Assembly: GCA_051453625.1 (NCBI GenBank) | Contig: JBOZIK010000001.1 | Coordinates: forward strand, 43,012,354 to 43,067,349 | DNA length: 54,996 bases | Reading direction: 5' to 3' | Source: Welwitschia mirabilis | Taxonomy: Eukaryota > Gnetophyta > Gnetopsida > Welwitschiales | Shown here: positions 11,816 through 22,859 of the stretch, one piece after another | How positions within the stretch are numbered: position 1 is the first letter of the stretch | Layout of the letters: the number at the start of each line of letters is the position of its first letter | The notes under the pieces: model-generated | Databases searched by the model: none | Seen by the model: only the letters and a program-made list of their open reading frames with translations | What the model was told of the DNA's origin: nothing | Position numbers and translations under genes: made by a program

Positions 11816-12010
11816 GATACAAATGGCTCTTTTCCCAACTAAGGTGAAGTCCACTCTTAATACATCTGTCTAAGACTTGTGCTAAATGATTCAAATTTTG
11901 ATCAAAAGAATCTCCAAAGAATTAAAAAATCATCCATGAAAATTTCCATAGAGTTCTCTACAAGGTTACTAAAAATTTCCATCATAAGATCTATTCATGG
12001 TGAAATTTAG
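11816..12010 (-). pseudogene. reverse transcriptase fragment (element F)
   Basis: The minus strand reads FSNLVENSMEIFMDDFLIL and, after a frameshift, FDQNLNHLAQVLDRC and GLHLSWEKSH. This is the palm region of a Gypsy reverse transcriptase with the catalytic FMDD motif preserved; D has FINDF here. The upstream part of the domain and everything down to the integrase tail are missing. Confidence 0.8.
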
Positions 12011-13680
12011 CTATGCTTGTATCTGTTATTAATATATGGTAAATCACAAGATCATCATAGAGATACGTATCTTGTTTAGCAAAACTCAACTTTTACAAAA
12101 ACTACTAGGACTTCCATTTATAGGATTGTCTCAGTATTGTTCCTTCACAAAGATAAATAATAAAAGCTATTAGTAATGCCAACATAATGGTAAAGAGTAT
12201 TACATAGTAAAATGATATTAAATATCTAAGAATGGGATATAGCATTTAAAATAGCATAATAACTTTAAGGAAAAGCATAGTTATGTAAAGTAAAAATGTG
12301 CATCTTTACTTCTAACTCATTCATAATGATATTATCCACCACAGACATGAGTTCTCATATAGTCCAAGATCAAGCACAGTGGCATAATCTCATTCATCAT
12401 AGATATGAATTTGATAGAATCAAGCCACCTAGCCTCCATAGCAAGAGTAAAATAAGCATGAAAAGTAGAGGTCTTTTAAGATCCATTAAATAAACATTTA
12501 AGTTGTGCAAGCTACAATGAAAGTAAGATTCGTGAAATAGATTCTAAAGTAAAAGCATGCCTCAGTCAATCCTTAGCATAACAAGTATGATATTAACAAC
12601 TTGATATCAAAGTAATGCACTAAGAACATGCAACATTTTATTATCTAAAAAATTTAAATCATATAACCTAAAAATTTACTCATGCTAAACCAAAAATCAT
12701 CATGCTTGCTTAGTAGCTAGCCCATTCCTTTGGAAGGCTTAGAAGAAACTCATTAGTAAATCTTCAATATATTTGATAATGATTTGTTATGACATCATGT
12801 TCTTCAAGTAAAGTGAGGTAGGGTATTTATAGGTCAAAATTAGGATTTACAATTAGGGTTTTAAAGGCCTAATAATGTTATTCTAAGAAATGCCTAAAGT
12901 ACATAAAATTATTCTTTAGTCGTGGGGCCAAATTGAGGGGGCTTTCTTTGTGGTAATTTTTGGTACATAATTTGGATTAACCTACAAAATCAACCACTTT
13001 AGCATCTAAATATGATTCAAAAACATCAAGATGAGATCTAAAATCCCAACAAGAATAGTGCTACCATGAACAGTAACTAGTGTTATTGGATTTTTTGTCC
13101 AATTCATGCTTAGTTTTTGGTATATGATTCCTTATGCCACTATAAACTTGAAAAATTTATGTGCCACAGCATAAAATTAGTTTTTTCGTTAAAAAATTAT
13201 AAATGACAGAAACATAATTAAATATACACCTTAATTACTTAAGATAAACGTTGCTTTTTCTGTGTTGTCACTCCCCCTGCAAATCACTAGATCCTTCTCT
13301 TCATCATCCATGAGATCATCCATAGTTAATCTATCTTACATGATTTTTATATCATTAAAAATAATGAAAACTTTGTATTTTCATGGCCTTCCACCTTGTC
13401 ATCCCTTTGAGCATCAAAGTATTATCTTTTGGAAGCATGATCTCCTCCTTTATTATAATCTTTACATAAGATCTTCCTTTGTTGATATCATCTTATTTGA
13501 TAACATTTAATGCTTACACAGGATAGTTCCTTGCTTTCTTTTTGGTTTTTTAAATCCATATAATTTTTTTCTCTACTCTTTTTCCTTATTTAAATGCTTA
13601 TAGTTTTGTCATTTACTTAATAATAACTCTAAATCGTACTAATTATCATTAATGCTTTAATACTGTTGTGATGGAAAGGC
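12011..13680. other. AT-rich region, possible minus-strand LTR remnant
   Basis: No gene was seen. On the minus strand a TATA-like 'cctataaataccctac' (rc of about 12823-12838) follows a stretch with 'gaacagtaact' and 'gtgccacagc' features on the plus strand, which recalls a plant LTR U3. No second copy was found, so this is only a suggestion. The segment abuts the truncated F reverse transcriptase. Confidence 0.3.
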
Positions 13681-14182
13681 AGTAGGATTTAGAGAAATTA
13701 CTATTTTACATAGAAGGGAAGAGAAGGAGAAGGGAAATTTATAAAGAAATTACAATACAAACTTTAGTGAAGAATATATTTCAACATGCTAAAAAATACA
13801 AGGTCTTAGTAATGCTTAATAGCCTTTAAAAGAAAAAAAAAGTAAGACAAGCTATATTTAAGCCTTATAAATAAGAGTGAGTGGTGAGATGACTAGTATT
13901 CTTTAGTAGTTGAAGTTAAAAATAGAGAAGTAAGAGTTCTTGATGTTAGAAGCCTAATAGAAGCTATTTATTGGGAACTTGAGGAGAAAGTTCATTATGT
14001 AAGATCTTAGATCACTTGTATTTTCTCTTGAATCCTACCAAGAATTACTATAGTATTGTATTTTTTATAATGATGAAATATTAGATTTTATTAGATTTTT
14101 TTATTGTAATTTCTCTATAAATTCCCTACCTCCACTTATTTTTCCTCTTGTAATAAAAAACTAATTTCTGTAAGTCGTACCA
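13681..14182. repeat. fold-back repeat, ~80-bp inverted arms
   Basis: The left arm (13681-13758, containing 'gggaaatttataaagaaattacaat') and the right arm (14102-14182, containing 'attgtaatttctctataaattccc') are imperfect reverse complements over about 80 bp, with weaker pairing extending inward and outward. The spacer is about 340 bp. It looks like a MITE or fold-back element, or an inverted duplication that could give double-stranded RNA. No target-site duplication was confirmed. Confidence 0.65.
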
Positions 14183-15849
14183 ACTTTTCAATAATCAAGT
14201 TTGTCATGGATTATATCTACATTGCATATCCACCTTAATGTTAAGGTCTTATAACTTTTTCAAGAAAGTCATTAAAGAATAAAACTCTACAATCATAATG
14301 GCTTAGCTTAATCACCCTTGATTACATATGTAACAAATGGGTACTAATTACACTTTAACTCAATCAACTTGATAATCCATTATGAAAGGGAATTTAAGAT
14401 CGTTATAGTGTTTCCTCATTCTAGTCCACTTCTATCACTAAAATGTGTTGTTTTAAAGCCTTTAATTAATAATAAGAAATTACTTGATATAAAACACTAC
14501 TATGTCTTCTTAATATAATGACTTAGAAAACCATGTTTAATTAGTATATTCTCTAGTATTGCTAACAAGTTCTATCATATGCCTTACATACATTTAGATC
14601 TAAAGCCATTTTTACCTAATTTTCCAATGTATTATTTCTTAAGATAATAAATAATAGTCTACAATCCACCTACTTAAATAATGTATTCTTGTTCTTCTAT
14701 AATGAGATTTATGGCTACTTTCCTTAATCATAATAGTATAAAATAAGAGAGGATATTGTAGACTATATAGTATGCAAGATAATAGGGTAAAAATATTTCA
14801 TGGTATGAGGGTTTGGAATTTTTAATAAAAAGATTTATTCATGTAAAATTAAATTCATAAATAACCCCATCAGTTTGCTAAAATTCAAATACCATGTATC
14901 TGATAAGTTTTTTTATAATTTCCACTTCATTTTGAAAAACTTAATGAGAAAATTATTTACACTAGGTGCATTATTATTTATCATGGAGAATACCCATTTT
15001 CATGTTTATCATGTTCAAGTCTTTTTGTATTTTATCATATTAATAAAGATATCACACTTCCATTATTTATTTGTACAAATTTTATAAATTGATTATTCAT
15101 TTGTAATAAAATTTTTTGTTGTTGTAAAAATTTAGATGTGTGATTATGTAAACCTTTAATTTCTTAAATTAATACTTTTATTTTATTAAAAGAAAATTAT
15201 CATTTCAAATTTTGGTTAAAAACTTTATTTAAATGTGTAAAACAAAATTGTCTTTAGAATAACCATTTAGATAAAATGTTATATACTTCCACTTGATCCA
15301 TATCTCACGCTACAGAAAATTGATACCTATATGAGTGTTTATTTACATCAATATCTTAGGCTAATCACTCATCTTTTCCTATGGCTATGATAGCATTTAT
15401 ATGGAAGAGCTACTTGAAACTATCATAAGAGATTTTAACTCAAAGTTACATGTTGAAACTAAAAATCTACTAGTGTAGTTTAAGGCTATGATGAAGTAAT
15501 ACATTAAGAGCCATAATACCCTTATTATGGCATGAGCTAAAATTATTTTTTGTATGCATTACAATAACAATCCTAGACATTATAAGGAGCAACTATAGAA
15601 AATAATGATAAGGATTATTATTTTTTCCACTATTAGAGCTAAACAAAAGGCAAATAACGCATGTACTAGGAGAGTATTAACTAGTCCTCAAATAGGGATT
15701 TATTATTGGATCTCTAATTTTACAATAATTAAGAATTGATTACATTTATTTTATTTTGTTTTAATATTTTAAGCAACAACTCTTACTAGATAATCATCAT
15801 GGTAGTATTAGTAAGAGTGGAGTTCACATTTGTTAAATTCTTCTTCTTT
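14183..15849. other. AT-rich DNA, no gene recognised
   Basis: Short ORFs only, none with recognisable similarity. No LTR ends or primer sites were seen. Confidence 0.4.
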
Positions 15850-16470
15850 GTACTAATTACAACTATTGCACTCACCTTGATTCATAAAAACTAAGATGAA
15901 TTTATTATGTAAATAATTCTATTAATAATACATTGCATTCATTTTTTTTACTCTATAAATCTCAATGATAGCTTTTGGTTGATATTCAATAGAAATTTCT
16001 CAAATCTCCCTCTTAGCTCTTTCACTTGAGTCTTTATATGTTGCTAGACTAAGTTTTTCACTACTTGACATCCTTATGTCTAATTTTAGGTTGCAATTAT
16101 ACTTATATCTTTACTCTCTTTATTTTGATACCTTAAAGCATAATCTCTAATAATTTTTGAAATAACACTTTTGTCTCTAGCTTTTCCATTAGTAAAGAAG
16201 TCAAAATGATATGTCATTTCTACATTTACAAATTCATGTAAAACTCTAATTTAATCCCAAACATGCATTCCATGGCTAGGATAATAACAAACTAGTTGTT
16301 TGAATCTTTTCATGGCCTCATTCCATGGCTTATTCTATCTCTACTTGAATTATAAGATCTACTCACCATTAAACTTTTATTCTCCTAAGTAAATTATACT
16401 TATGGAAGAATTGTCGTCATATGTCATCTTATGTTATAGTTAATCTAAGAGGTAATATCTAAAACCATGT
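15850..16470 (-). pseudogene. Gypsy gag remnant
   Basis: The minus strand at about 16326 down to 16120 reads WNEAMKRFKQLVCYYPSHG, then a segment with VLHEFVNVEMTYHFDFFTNG, matching the retrotransposon gag pattern 'AWERFK.LL..CPHHG ... FYNGL'. About 250 bp further, CNSCN with a following Cys may be a decayed zinc knuckle. It is a different copy from the gag regions of C and D. No matching pol or LTR was identified nearby. Confidence 0.6.
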
Positions 16471-17285
16471 TTAAAATTCATCATGAAGGTATTTGGAATA
16501 CACTTAAGTATCTATCACTTATTCATTAATTCCATTGGAGTCTCAACTTATAACTAAGCATGCAAATACAAGAACAAATCTTTATCTTCTCTCCCTCTGA
16601 AATCAAGAAGATCTAAAGATTTTGTCTCCTTACATTTATCCTAAAAATAATGCCCTTAGGTTTTTTGCTTATAAAAACTCAGTCCTTATAGTTATACCTA
16701 AATTACACTTTTGATTCTAATGAATATATGTTTACCATGTATTTACTCTTGTTTCCCTTGTAAAACTCTTCTTTGATCTTTTTTCCCTAGTCTTTTAACT
16801 TGGACTCTAAGAGAGGTAATGATAAGATTATTTGGATCCCTAGCTCACAGCAAGTGTTTCTCTTCTAGTTTAACTATTGATAAAAGCTTAACATACAAAC
16901 TTTCTAGTTAATGGTAGATAGCTTTACTGAATATCTCTATTTTTCATTAGAAATAAAATAAGATTAAAATCTACATAATTCTTATTAATGATTAGAAGAT
17001 CAAAGTTATAATTAAAATCTAATTGCTTTTAAAGTTATAATCAAACTCAAATTTATTAAGGGCTTTCCTATGTTTAAATTTTTCAAGTTATCTAGTAGAA
17101 CCTTAAAAGTCACAATAAAGGATGTTATGATAACTTATAGGAAATGTCCCTCCAACACCTTTGAATATGCATGCAAATTAGAAAATGTTTCTCAAAGCAA
17201 ATGGAAATGAACTAATAGGATTTTAACATCACAATTTCACTATGATCCATAAGATTTGATATTCATTAGTGAGAAAATTGATGAT

Positions 17286-17287
<2 letters not shown>
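16471..17287. other. AT-rich DNA, no gene recognised
   Basis: It probably belongs to the same decayed element as the gag remnant to its left (its 5' leader side on the minus strand), but no primer site or LTR could be identified. Confidence 0.35.

Positions 17288-17365
<78 letters not shown>
17288..17365 (+). repeat. (TC)39 microsatellite
   Basis: A 78-bp uninterrupted TC repeat, flanked by gatgg and atgca. It is the longest simple repeat in the window and is likely polymorphic in length. Confidence 0.95.
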
Positions 17366-17367
<2 letters not shown>

Positions 17368-17956
17368 GCATTCATTAATCACTAATAATTAACACAATAA
17401 ATAATCCCTTTAAATGGCACTAATGATTCAAAACATGATGTTTTTAATTAAACTATTAAATGGATTGTTTCAACACAACTTATTTTGCATGTAGATGATG
17501 TCTTTGTGTGCTAATTTTGGTGAACTATCTATCAATAAAAATAGATCAATGAGTACATGTTTGATAATTTTTTTTTCATATGGAGGAAAATAAATGAAAA
17601 GATAAGACTATGAATATTATATATAAATAAATAAAATAAAAATTATTAGCTAAATATTAATTAAAGTTAAATTATTAACCTAATTAACTGTGTTATCTAA
17701 GAAATTATTACTATTCTAAGTCTAACTTTTTAAGATTTAGATTTATCTAATTTAATGTAAAACTAATTTATTGCAACAATGTTATAAGCATTGTGAACAG
17801 TTAACAATTAATAAAATAACTAAAATATGAAATAAAACAAAATAAATTACTAGACATTCTTATGGAGATTTAAATTATTTCTTTATTCAAAGATGTCTAG
17901 CTAGATAGTCTATGTCTAAATGTCAAGATAATTTTTGACTTTGCTCTATCAAAAAT
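17366..17956. other. AT-rich DNA, no gene recognised
   Basis: Dominated by taaat- and aaaat-rich sequence. No domain, LTR end or RNA gene was seen. Confidence 0.4.
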
Positions 17957-18032
17957 GGTACAGAGAGAGAGGGGGTAGAGGGAGGGGAGGGGGCGGGAGA
18001 GGCAAAGGGAGAGAGGGGAAGAGGGAGAGGGA
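17957..18032 (+). repeat. G-rich polypurine tract
   Basis: A run of almost only G and A with several GGG and GGGG groups (gggggtagagggagggg, agggggcggg). Four closely spaced G-runs make a G-quadruplex possible on this strand, and the mirror-like purine strand could form triplex DNA. It lies at the edge of the AT-rich repeats before the gene island. Confidence 0.7.
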
Positions 18033-19790
18033 ACAACAAATTATAGGCTCCAAGGGGTTTATTGAACATCTAGGCATTAATGCAACCAATTCACAAACAA
18101 TAAATCAACAAAGATAATGAAGTAAAGAGTCACCATTGACTCTAAGCATATTAACGACAAAAATACTAAGTTTTTACACTTAAACTTATAGTTATGGTTC
18201 TTGCATTATGTGATGCATTAAGCAGGTCTTTGTTCAATGACTTTATTTAGCAACTCTTCAATTTGTGAATCTTCATATTGTATTGTATTTTCTATGGCAT
18301 CCTCTTCCTTAATGCCATTATTCTTTTGGGATTGCAGTCTAGTATAATGTGCATGAAAAAAAAACTCGTTGTTTGAACAAGTAGAAAATGCGTTTAAACA
18401 AAGCCTGTCAAATCCGTTATATCACTACGAAAAAATAGATGGCTATAGCTAACTAAAGTAGGGTTACAAAGTCAATTTGAGTCAACTTCTTCATAAAAGA
18501 CCTCACGTAAGTAACAAAGAGAGAAAAGTTTACCGTAGATAAAGAAGTAAGGGAAGATGATATCTCTTTCCAACACTACTTATTAAGAAAATTAGGAAAA
18601 TCTACACAAAATTAGGAAAATCTACACCCTTAATGCTTTTTTCCCCTTCTATACTTTAATTTGTTATACCACCACTATAGCCTACAATGTTTAGCTATTA
18701 TATCCAAACCAAATGATCACCCAACCTAGACCTTGATGCCCGTGAAGGCGTGAATTGTTGTTGCATTGGGAAGGACGGCTCAAAATTTCTTAATTTTTTA
18801 TCATCCCAACCAAGACTTAGACAATATTTGTGGGAAGGCGGGGAGAAAGATTTGTGATTCCATGTACAAATATCAATGGAGTCGCAGCGACGACGGTCAT
18901 ACGAAAAGCAGGCAAGCGTGACCGTCATAGAATATTTTTATAACGTAAATCGTGTACCGCGTTTGCTTCCGTCTGAGTGACCCTTCTGTTCTGATCTGGA
19001 CTTGTGTGCGCGCTTCCTTAGCCCATGTCATAACATGCACTCCTACTTTTCGAAAGCTTGGGTGGGGATTCGGGACACACCATTGATAACCTTGGAAGCA
19101 ACTCTTTAGTGTAGTAAGGAATGCGGTTAATCTTCATAAGACATTGTGTGCTCTCACCATTGACCTTTGCTTAAAATACTTAAAAGGACATAAAAGAGGT
19201 CAAAGGGAATCTCTCCCTTTCAGGAGAAAAGGATGCCAAACCTCCACCTGATACGGAGAAAAAGAGTGCAGGGTTGACAACGGTTCCAGGACGAGGGCGC
19301 GGAGTCACCCAAGTAAGACTATGCCCTTGTGGAAACGTAAGCGCCCTGCGGGTGGGACGTGCTTGGTTGCGTGTACAACTATGAGAGGCTGAACTGTCTC
19401 TCCATTTATGTGCCTCTTGCCTAACTTCGCGAACACATCATCGATAAAATATTGCCTTATTATTATCATAGAGAGAATATAGCTTCCCTGCTTCACTCGA
19501 TCACTACGTTATTTTCTTTCATCGTCTTGGACTTATTAATGCACATAGTCGCTTTCTTCGTCAGCATTCAGCCCCCGTCTCGTTCACACCGACCATCCTG
19601 CCGCTACTGCTGCCTCCTCCTTTTCACAAAGCAACAGCACAACAACTTGCACGCTTTTCAGGTAAAACACATATTCTCTATATCAACGTGTATCTCTCGC
19701 CGAACGCTTTCGGAGCCAAGCTCTCATGCTATCCTTTCCCACTAAAAGGGTCTGGGCATGCATAAATATTATTCTACAATCATTTCATTA
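18033..19790. other. transition into the GC-richer gene island
   Basis: Composition shifts by about 18700 from AT-rich repeat DNA to sequence with many CpG dinucleotides. I recognise no gene. A tandem of 'aaaattaggaaaatctacac' occurs near 18593-18627. A segment at about 19610-19663 ending in 'ttttcag' followed by 'gtaaaa' resembles an exon edge, but no protein is convincing. Confidence 0.4.
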
Positions 19791-19799
19791 TTAACCAAT

Positions 19800-20188
19800 A
19801 AGAAAGGACCCCTCTTCTACCGCGGTGTTATTGTCAATGCCTCAAGCCCTCAACAACACTTGCAGGATGAGGTGGAATCATTTGCCATGTTGCCTCCCTT
19901 ACTTATATGCACTTCGCTTCCCAATCCAGATATGAGATCCATAAGCCATTGTTGACAACAGTGCTCCCGACGGAACATAGAGAGTGCTTTCTTTTTCGTG
20001 CCGATTTTCTCTTCAAAGAGTTGTGTCAGTATGTACATTTATGGGTATATATCCAATCATCCATTTTCATGTTTGTATGTCAGAGACTCAGCGTAGCTCA
20101 AGCCTCAGACGCCTCCATCGATTATCTTGAAGCAACGACATCATCTGACTCATTTTCTGATCCTGTTGCTGACACCTCTGAACAATAA
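19800..20188 (+). other. coding-like segments of unknown identity
   Basis: One frame reads GVIVNASSPQQHLQDEVESF (about 19824-19885), and another, after a possible acceptor 'tatgtcag' near 20081, reads SVAQASDASIDYLEATTSSD and continues to a stop at 20188. The composition is protein-like and CpG-containing. They could be exons of a small gene or pseudogene upstream of the transporter, or part of a transcribed leader. I do not recognise the protein, and no start codon and splice pattern join the pieces convincingly. Confidence 0.25.
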
Positions 20189-20448
20189 GTTGTAGGCCCA
20201 TTAATTTGTAGCCTATTTCGCTATCCTAATTCAGAGATCCCAGTCACCACTCCTCTTCACGTCCTTCACATCATTTCTGCAGCAAGCCAACAAGCAAGGC
20301 CCGCAGCAGCAGACCGAAGAAGTTCACCATCTTGCCAGACAGACGGAGGGACGGACCCATTGCTATCCTCTCTGTGTTACTTTGCCCACTGCCCTGCCTG
20401 TCTGCCTGCGCTTGCTGCAAGCGTTTGTCTCCTTTTCTCTCCAGCCCG

Positions 20449-20491
<43 letters not shown>

Positions 20492-20527
20492 AGCGTGTGA
20501 GTGACGAAAACGGAGATAGAGTTCTTG
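20189..20527 (+). other. promoter-proximal region of the transporter gene
   Basis: GC-richer DNA upstream of the TATA box, containing the GA microsatellite. Antisense ORFs that run through the GA repeat as Ser-Leu repeats are not credible. No other coding evidence was found. Confidence 0.4.
20452..20486 (+). repeat. GA microsatellite upstream of transporter gene
   Basis: About 17 GA units lie 40 bp upstream of the TATA box. GA/CT tracts are common in plant core promoters and 5' leaders and can bind GAGA-type factors; a regulatory role here is inferred only from position. Confidence 0.85.
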
Positions 20528-20533
20528 TATAAA
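20528..20533 (+). promoter_or_regulatory. TATA box of the transporter gene
   Basis: The hexamer tataaa lies in 'cttgtataaagg'. With transcription starting about 30 bp downstream, the 5' leader would be about 50 nt before the ATG at 20609. This short leader is plausible but unproven; an upstream start with the TATA inside the leader is the alternative. Confidence 0.55.
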
Positions 20534-20608
20534 GGAAAACAGCAATTGGTTTGGAAATAAAGATCAGTAAAGATTGAGCAGAACAGCGTGAGGGGAATTC
20601 CAAGTAGG

Positions 20609-22829
20609 ATGGAAACAGAATTCGGAAGACGAAAGAAATCGTCCTTCTCTAGCCCAAGGGCGTATGCGGCCGCACTTTTGGAAACGCCAAGGCGGTTGAT
20701 GAAGCGTATGCCAGCGGTTATGTCAAGGGAGGAGGAGATGAATGAAGTGAAGGCCCGTTCTGGAGCCGATATGCAGCGGTCACTTCGCTGGTACGATCTC
20801 ATCGCTTTCGGAATCGGAGGCATGGTCGGGGCTGGCGTCTTCGTCACCACAGGTCAAGCTGCTCGTGACTACGCGGGCCCTGCCGTTATAATTTCATACG
20901 CCATTGCAGGGGTTTCCGCCCTTCTCTCTGCCTTCTGCTATACTGAATTTGCTGTTGCAATCCCAGTCGCCGGAGGATCTTTCAGTTATCTCAGGACCAC
21001 ATTCGGTAATATAAGTTGTGTTTCAAGTTACATATCCTCTTGCCTTTGGTCAGTGACTGAACGGGTTAAGGGTTTTATGTGTTGGGTATTTTAGGGGAAT
21101 TTGCAGCATACATAGTGGGAGCTAACCTGCTAATGGAGTATGTATTCTCAAATGCGGCAGTGGCAAGAAGCTTCACATCGTATGTGGAGGCGGCCTTTGG
21201 TCTTTCAGACGACAATGCTTGGCGCTTTCACGCACATGCCCTCCCCCCAAACTTTAACCAGATTGATCTCCTTGCTGTCGCAGTCGTTCTGATCATCACG
21301 GCCATCATCTGCTACAGGTAATGTTCAAAATAGTTTATACATTCAAGAAAACAATTCCAGCTTTCTTAGTTGGGTCATTTTTAATACTTGGAGTGCTACG
21401 CAGCACGAAGGAAAGCTCGTGGGTGAACATGGTCATAACTGTGATACATTTGCTAGTTTTGGTATTTATAATAGTAATGGGATTCGTTTTGGGCGATGTG
21501 AGGAACCTGAGCACCCCTGAGTTAGCTACAAGCAGAAGCGGATTCGCTCCCTATGGAGCCAAAGGCGTATTCAATGGTGCCGCTCTTGTATACTTCAGCT
21601 ACATCGGTTATGACGCAGTGTCCACCATGGCGGAGGAAGTGAAGAACCACGCAAAGGACATACCCGTTGGAGTGTCGGGTTCTGTGGCCATTGTTTCGCT
21701 CATCTACTGTCTCCTTGCCACGTCTTTAGTGTGGATGGTCCCGTACGACGCTGTAAGTAAAGTGCCTTAACCTGATCCGATTCCTATCCGGATTCCGTTG
21801 CAACTTCTTTCTTCTATTCTATTTGGATAAGCTTATACCCAAAGATGCCGTGGCCTTGTGTTGAATGGAATGGCAGATTGATAAAGGTGCACCGTTCCCA
21901 AGAGCATTCAATAGGGTCGGCATGCACTGGGAATGGGTGTCCAACGTCGTCGGGGCGGTGGCGGCAATGGGAATTCTGACGTCGTTGATGGTGGCCATGA
22001 TCGGACAGTCGAGATACATGTGCGTGATCGGGAGAACCCATGTGGTTCCCCACTGGTTTGCCAAAGTCAATCCCAAGACTGGAACGCCCCTAAACGCTAC
22101 CGTAGCTCTCGGTTGGTTGCCTGCGACTCCTTTTTCGTTATTTTCGTTTATTTTCGGGAAGCAGGGAACAGGGGACCACGGGCCCACAACGCACCACATA
22201 TTTCCGGTTTTTAATAAATATTATACATGTCCATTCCAGGAATTTGTACAGCAGTTATTGCACTGTTCGCGGACTTGGCGGTGTTGGTCAACCTCATATC
22301 CATAGGGACGCTCTTTGTGTTCTACACGGTTGCCTGTGCCCTTATCTACAGACGCTTTGTGCTGCCTGACAAAACCAGGGCTTGGCCAACGCTATCCTAC
22401 ATTGGCGGTCTCTCTGTTGTTTCAATGGTGTTCGCGTGCTATTGGCAGTCATCGGTGGAAGGGAGGTCATGGGGTCTCGGCGCCAGCGGTGCAGTGGCTG
22501 TGCTTATGACGTTGGGCTTCTGGTTGATAGTACCGGAGGCTAGGCCTTCAGAAGAGTGGGGGGTGCCCTTCATGCCGTGGACGCCGGCGGCGTCAGTGTT
22601 TCTGAATATCTTTTTGTTGGGTTCACTGGACAGAGATTCATATATCCGCTTTGCCGTGTTCTCAGGAATAGCCATTGCCTTTTATGTGCTGTATAGCGTA
22701 CATGCGACCTACGACGCTGAATCAGAAGACGCCCAGGTAGCCTCTTCAGAGAATTACGTTCACACAATCGAGATGCAGTCGCCTATTAAATATTCGATGC
22801 TTTTGGGGGATTGGGGTTCCCATGCCTAA
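20609..22829 (+). CDS. CAT6: cationic amino acid transporter, CAT6/CAT7 type
   Basis: A membrane permease of the amino acid-polyamine-organocation superfamily (CAT family), expected to move cationic and other amino acids across a plant membrane. Exons are 20609-21005, 21095-21317, 21404-21752, 21877-22111 and 22240-22829; all four introns are GT-AG and only 89, 86, 124 and 128 bp. The spliced frame gives 597 residues, close to the roughly 580-600 usual for the family. About 60 polar N-terminal residues precede RWYDLIAFGIGGMVGAGVFV (first membrane segment); then come ANLLMEYVFSNAAVARSF, YIGYDAVSTMAEEVKN, GQSRYMCVIGR and, near the C-terminus, EEWGVPFMPWTP, typical of the C-terminal permease domain. 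RWYDL, NAAV.RSFT and MCVIGR favour the CAT6/CAT7 group over CAT1/5/8. No frameshift or stop was seen. An in-frame GTG at 20588 is not a plausible plant start. Orthology to CAT6 rather than CAT7 is not resolved. Confidence 0.93.
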
Positions 22830-22847
22830 TGGATGCCCGCTTAAATT

Positions 22848-22853
22848 AATAAA
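22848..22853 (+). terminator. polyadenylation signal AATAAA
   Basis: A canonical AATAAA lies 19 bp after the stop codon of the transporter gene. If used, the 3' UTR would be very short (about 40-50 nt). Other sites downstream are possible. Confidence 0.5.
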
Positions 22854-22859
22854 CGAACC

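Larger units (their letters stand above)
9261..12010 (-). mobile_element. F: internally deleted Gypsy element, minus strand
   Basis: Reading the minus strand from 12010 down, there is a reverse transcriptase segment, an abrupt join to the integrase C-terminus, the conserved block, a purine-rich tract, and about 1.8 kb that matches the 3' internal region of element D (46.6-48.35 kb). Shared landmarks at the low end include 'catgctctgc' and 'ggctattctac'. RNase H and the integrase core are absent. Similarity stops at 9260/9261 against the G1 LTR, so G1 truncates F. No LTR of F was identified. Confidence 0.75.

Noticed and set aside
17288-17365. Possible tandem array such as CRISPR or satellite
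   Set aside because: It is a simple dinucleotide repeat without spacers, and the genome is eukaryotic.
20588-20608. In-frame extension of the transporter to a GTG at 20588
   Set aside because: Plants start at ATG; the ATG at 20609 gives an N-terminus with the usual length for the family.
20271-20850. Antisense ORFs of 110 and 157 codons over the transporter promoter and first exon
   Set aside because: They overlap a well supported exon and include a GA repeat translated as Ser-Leu; no domain was seen.
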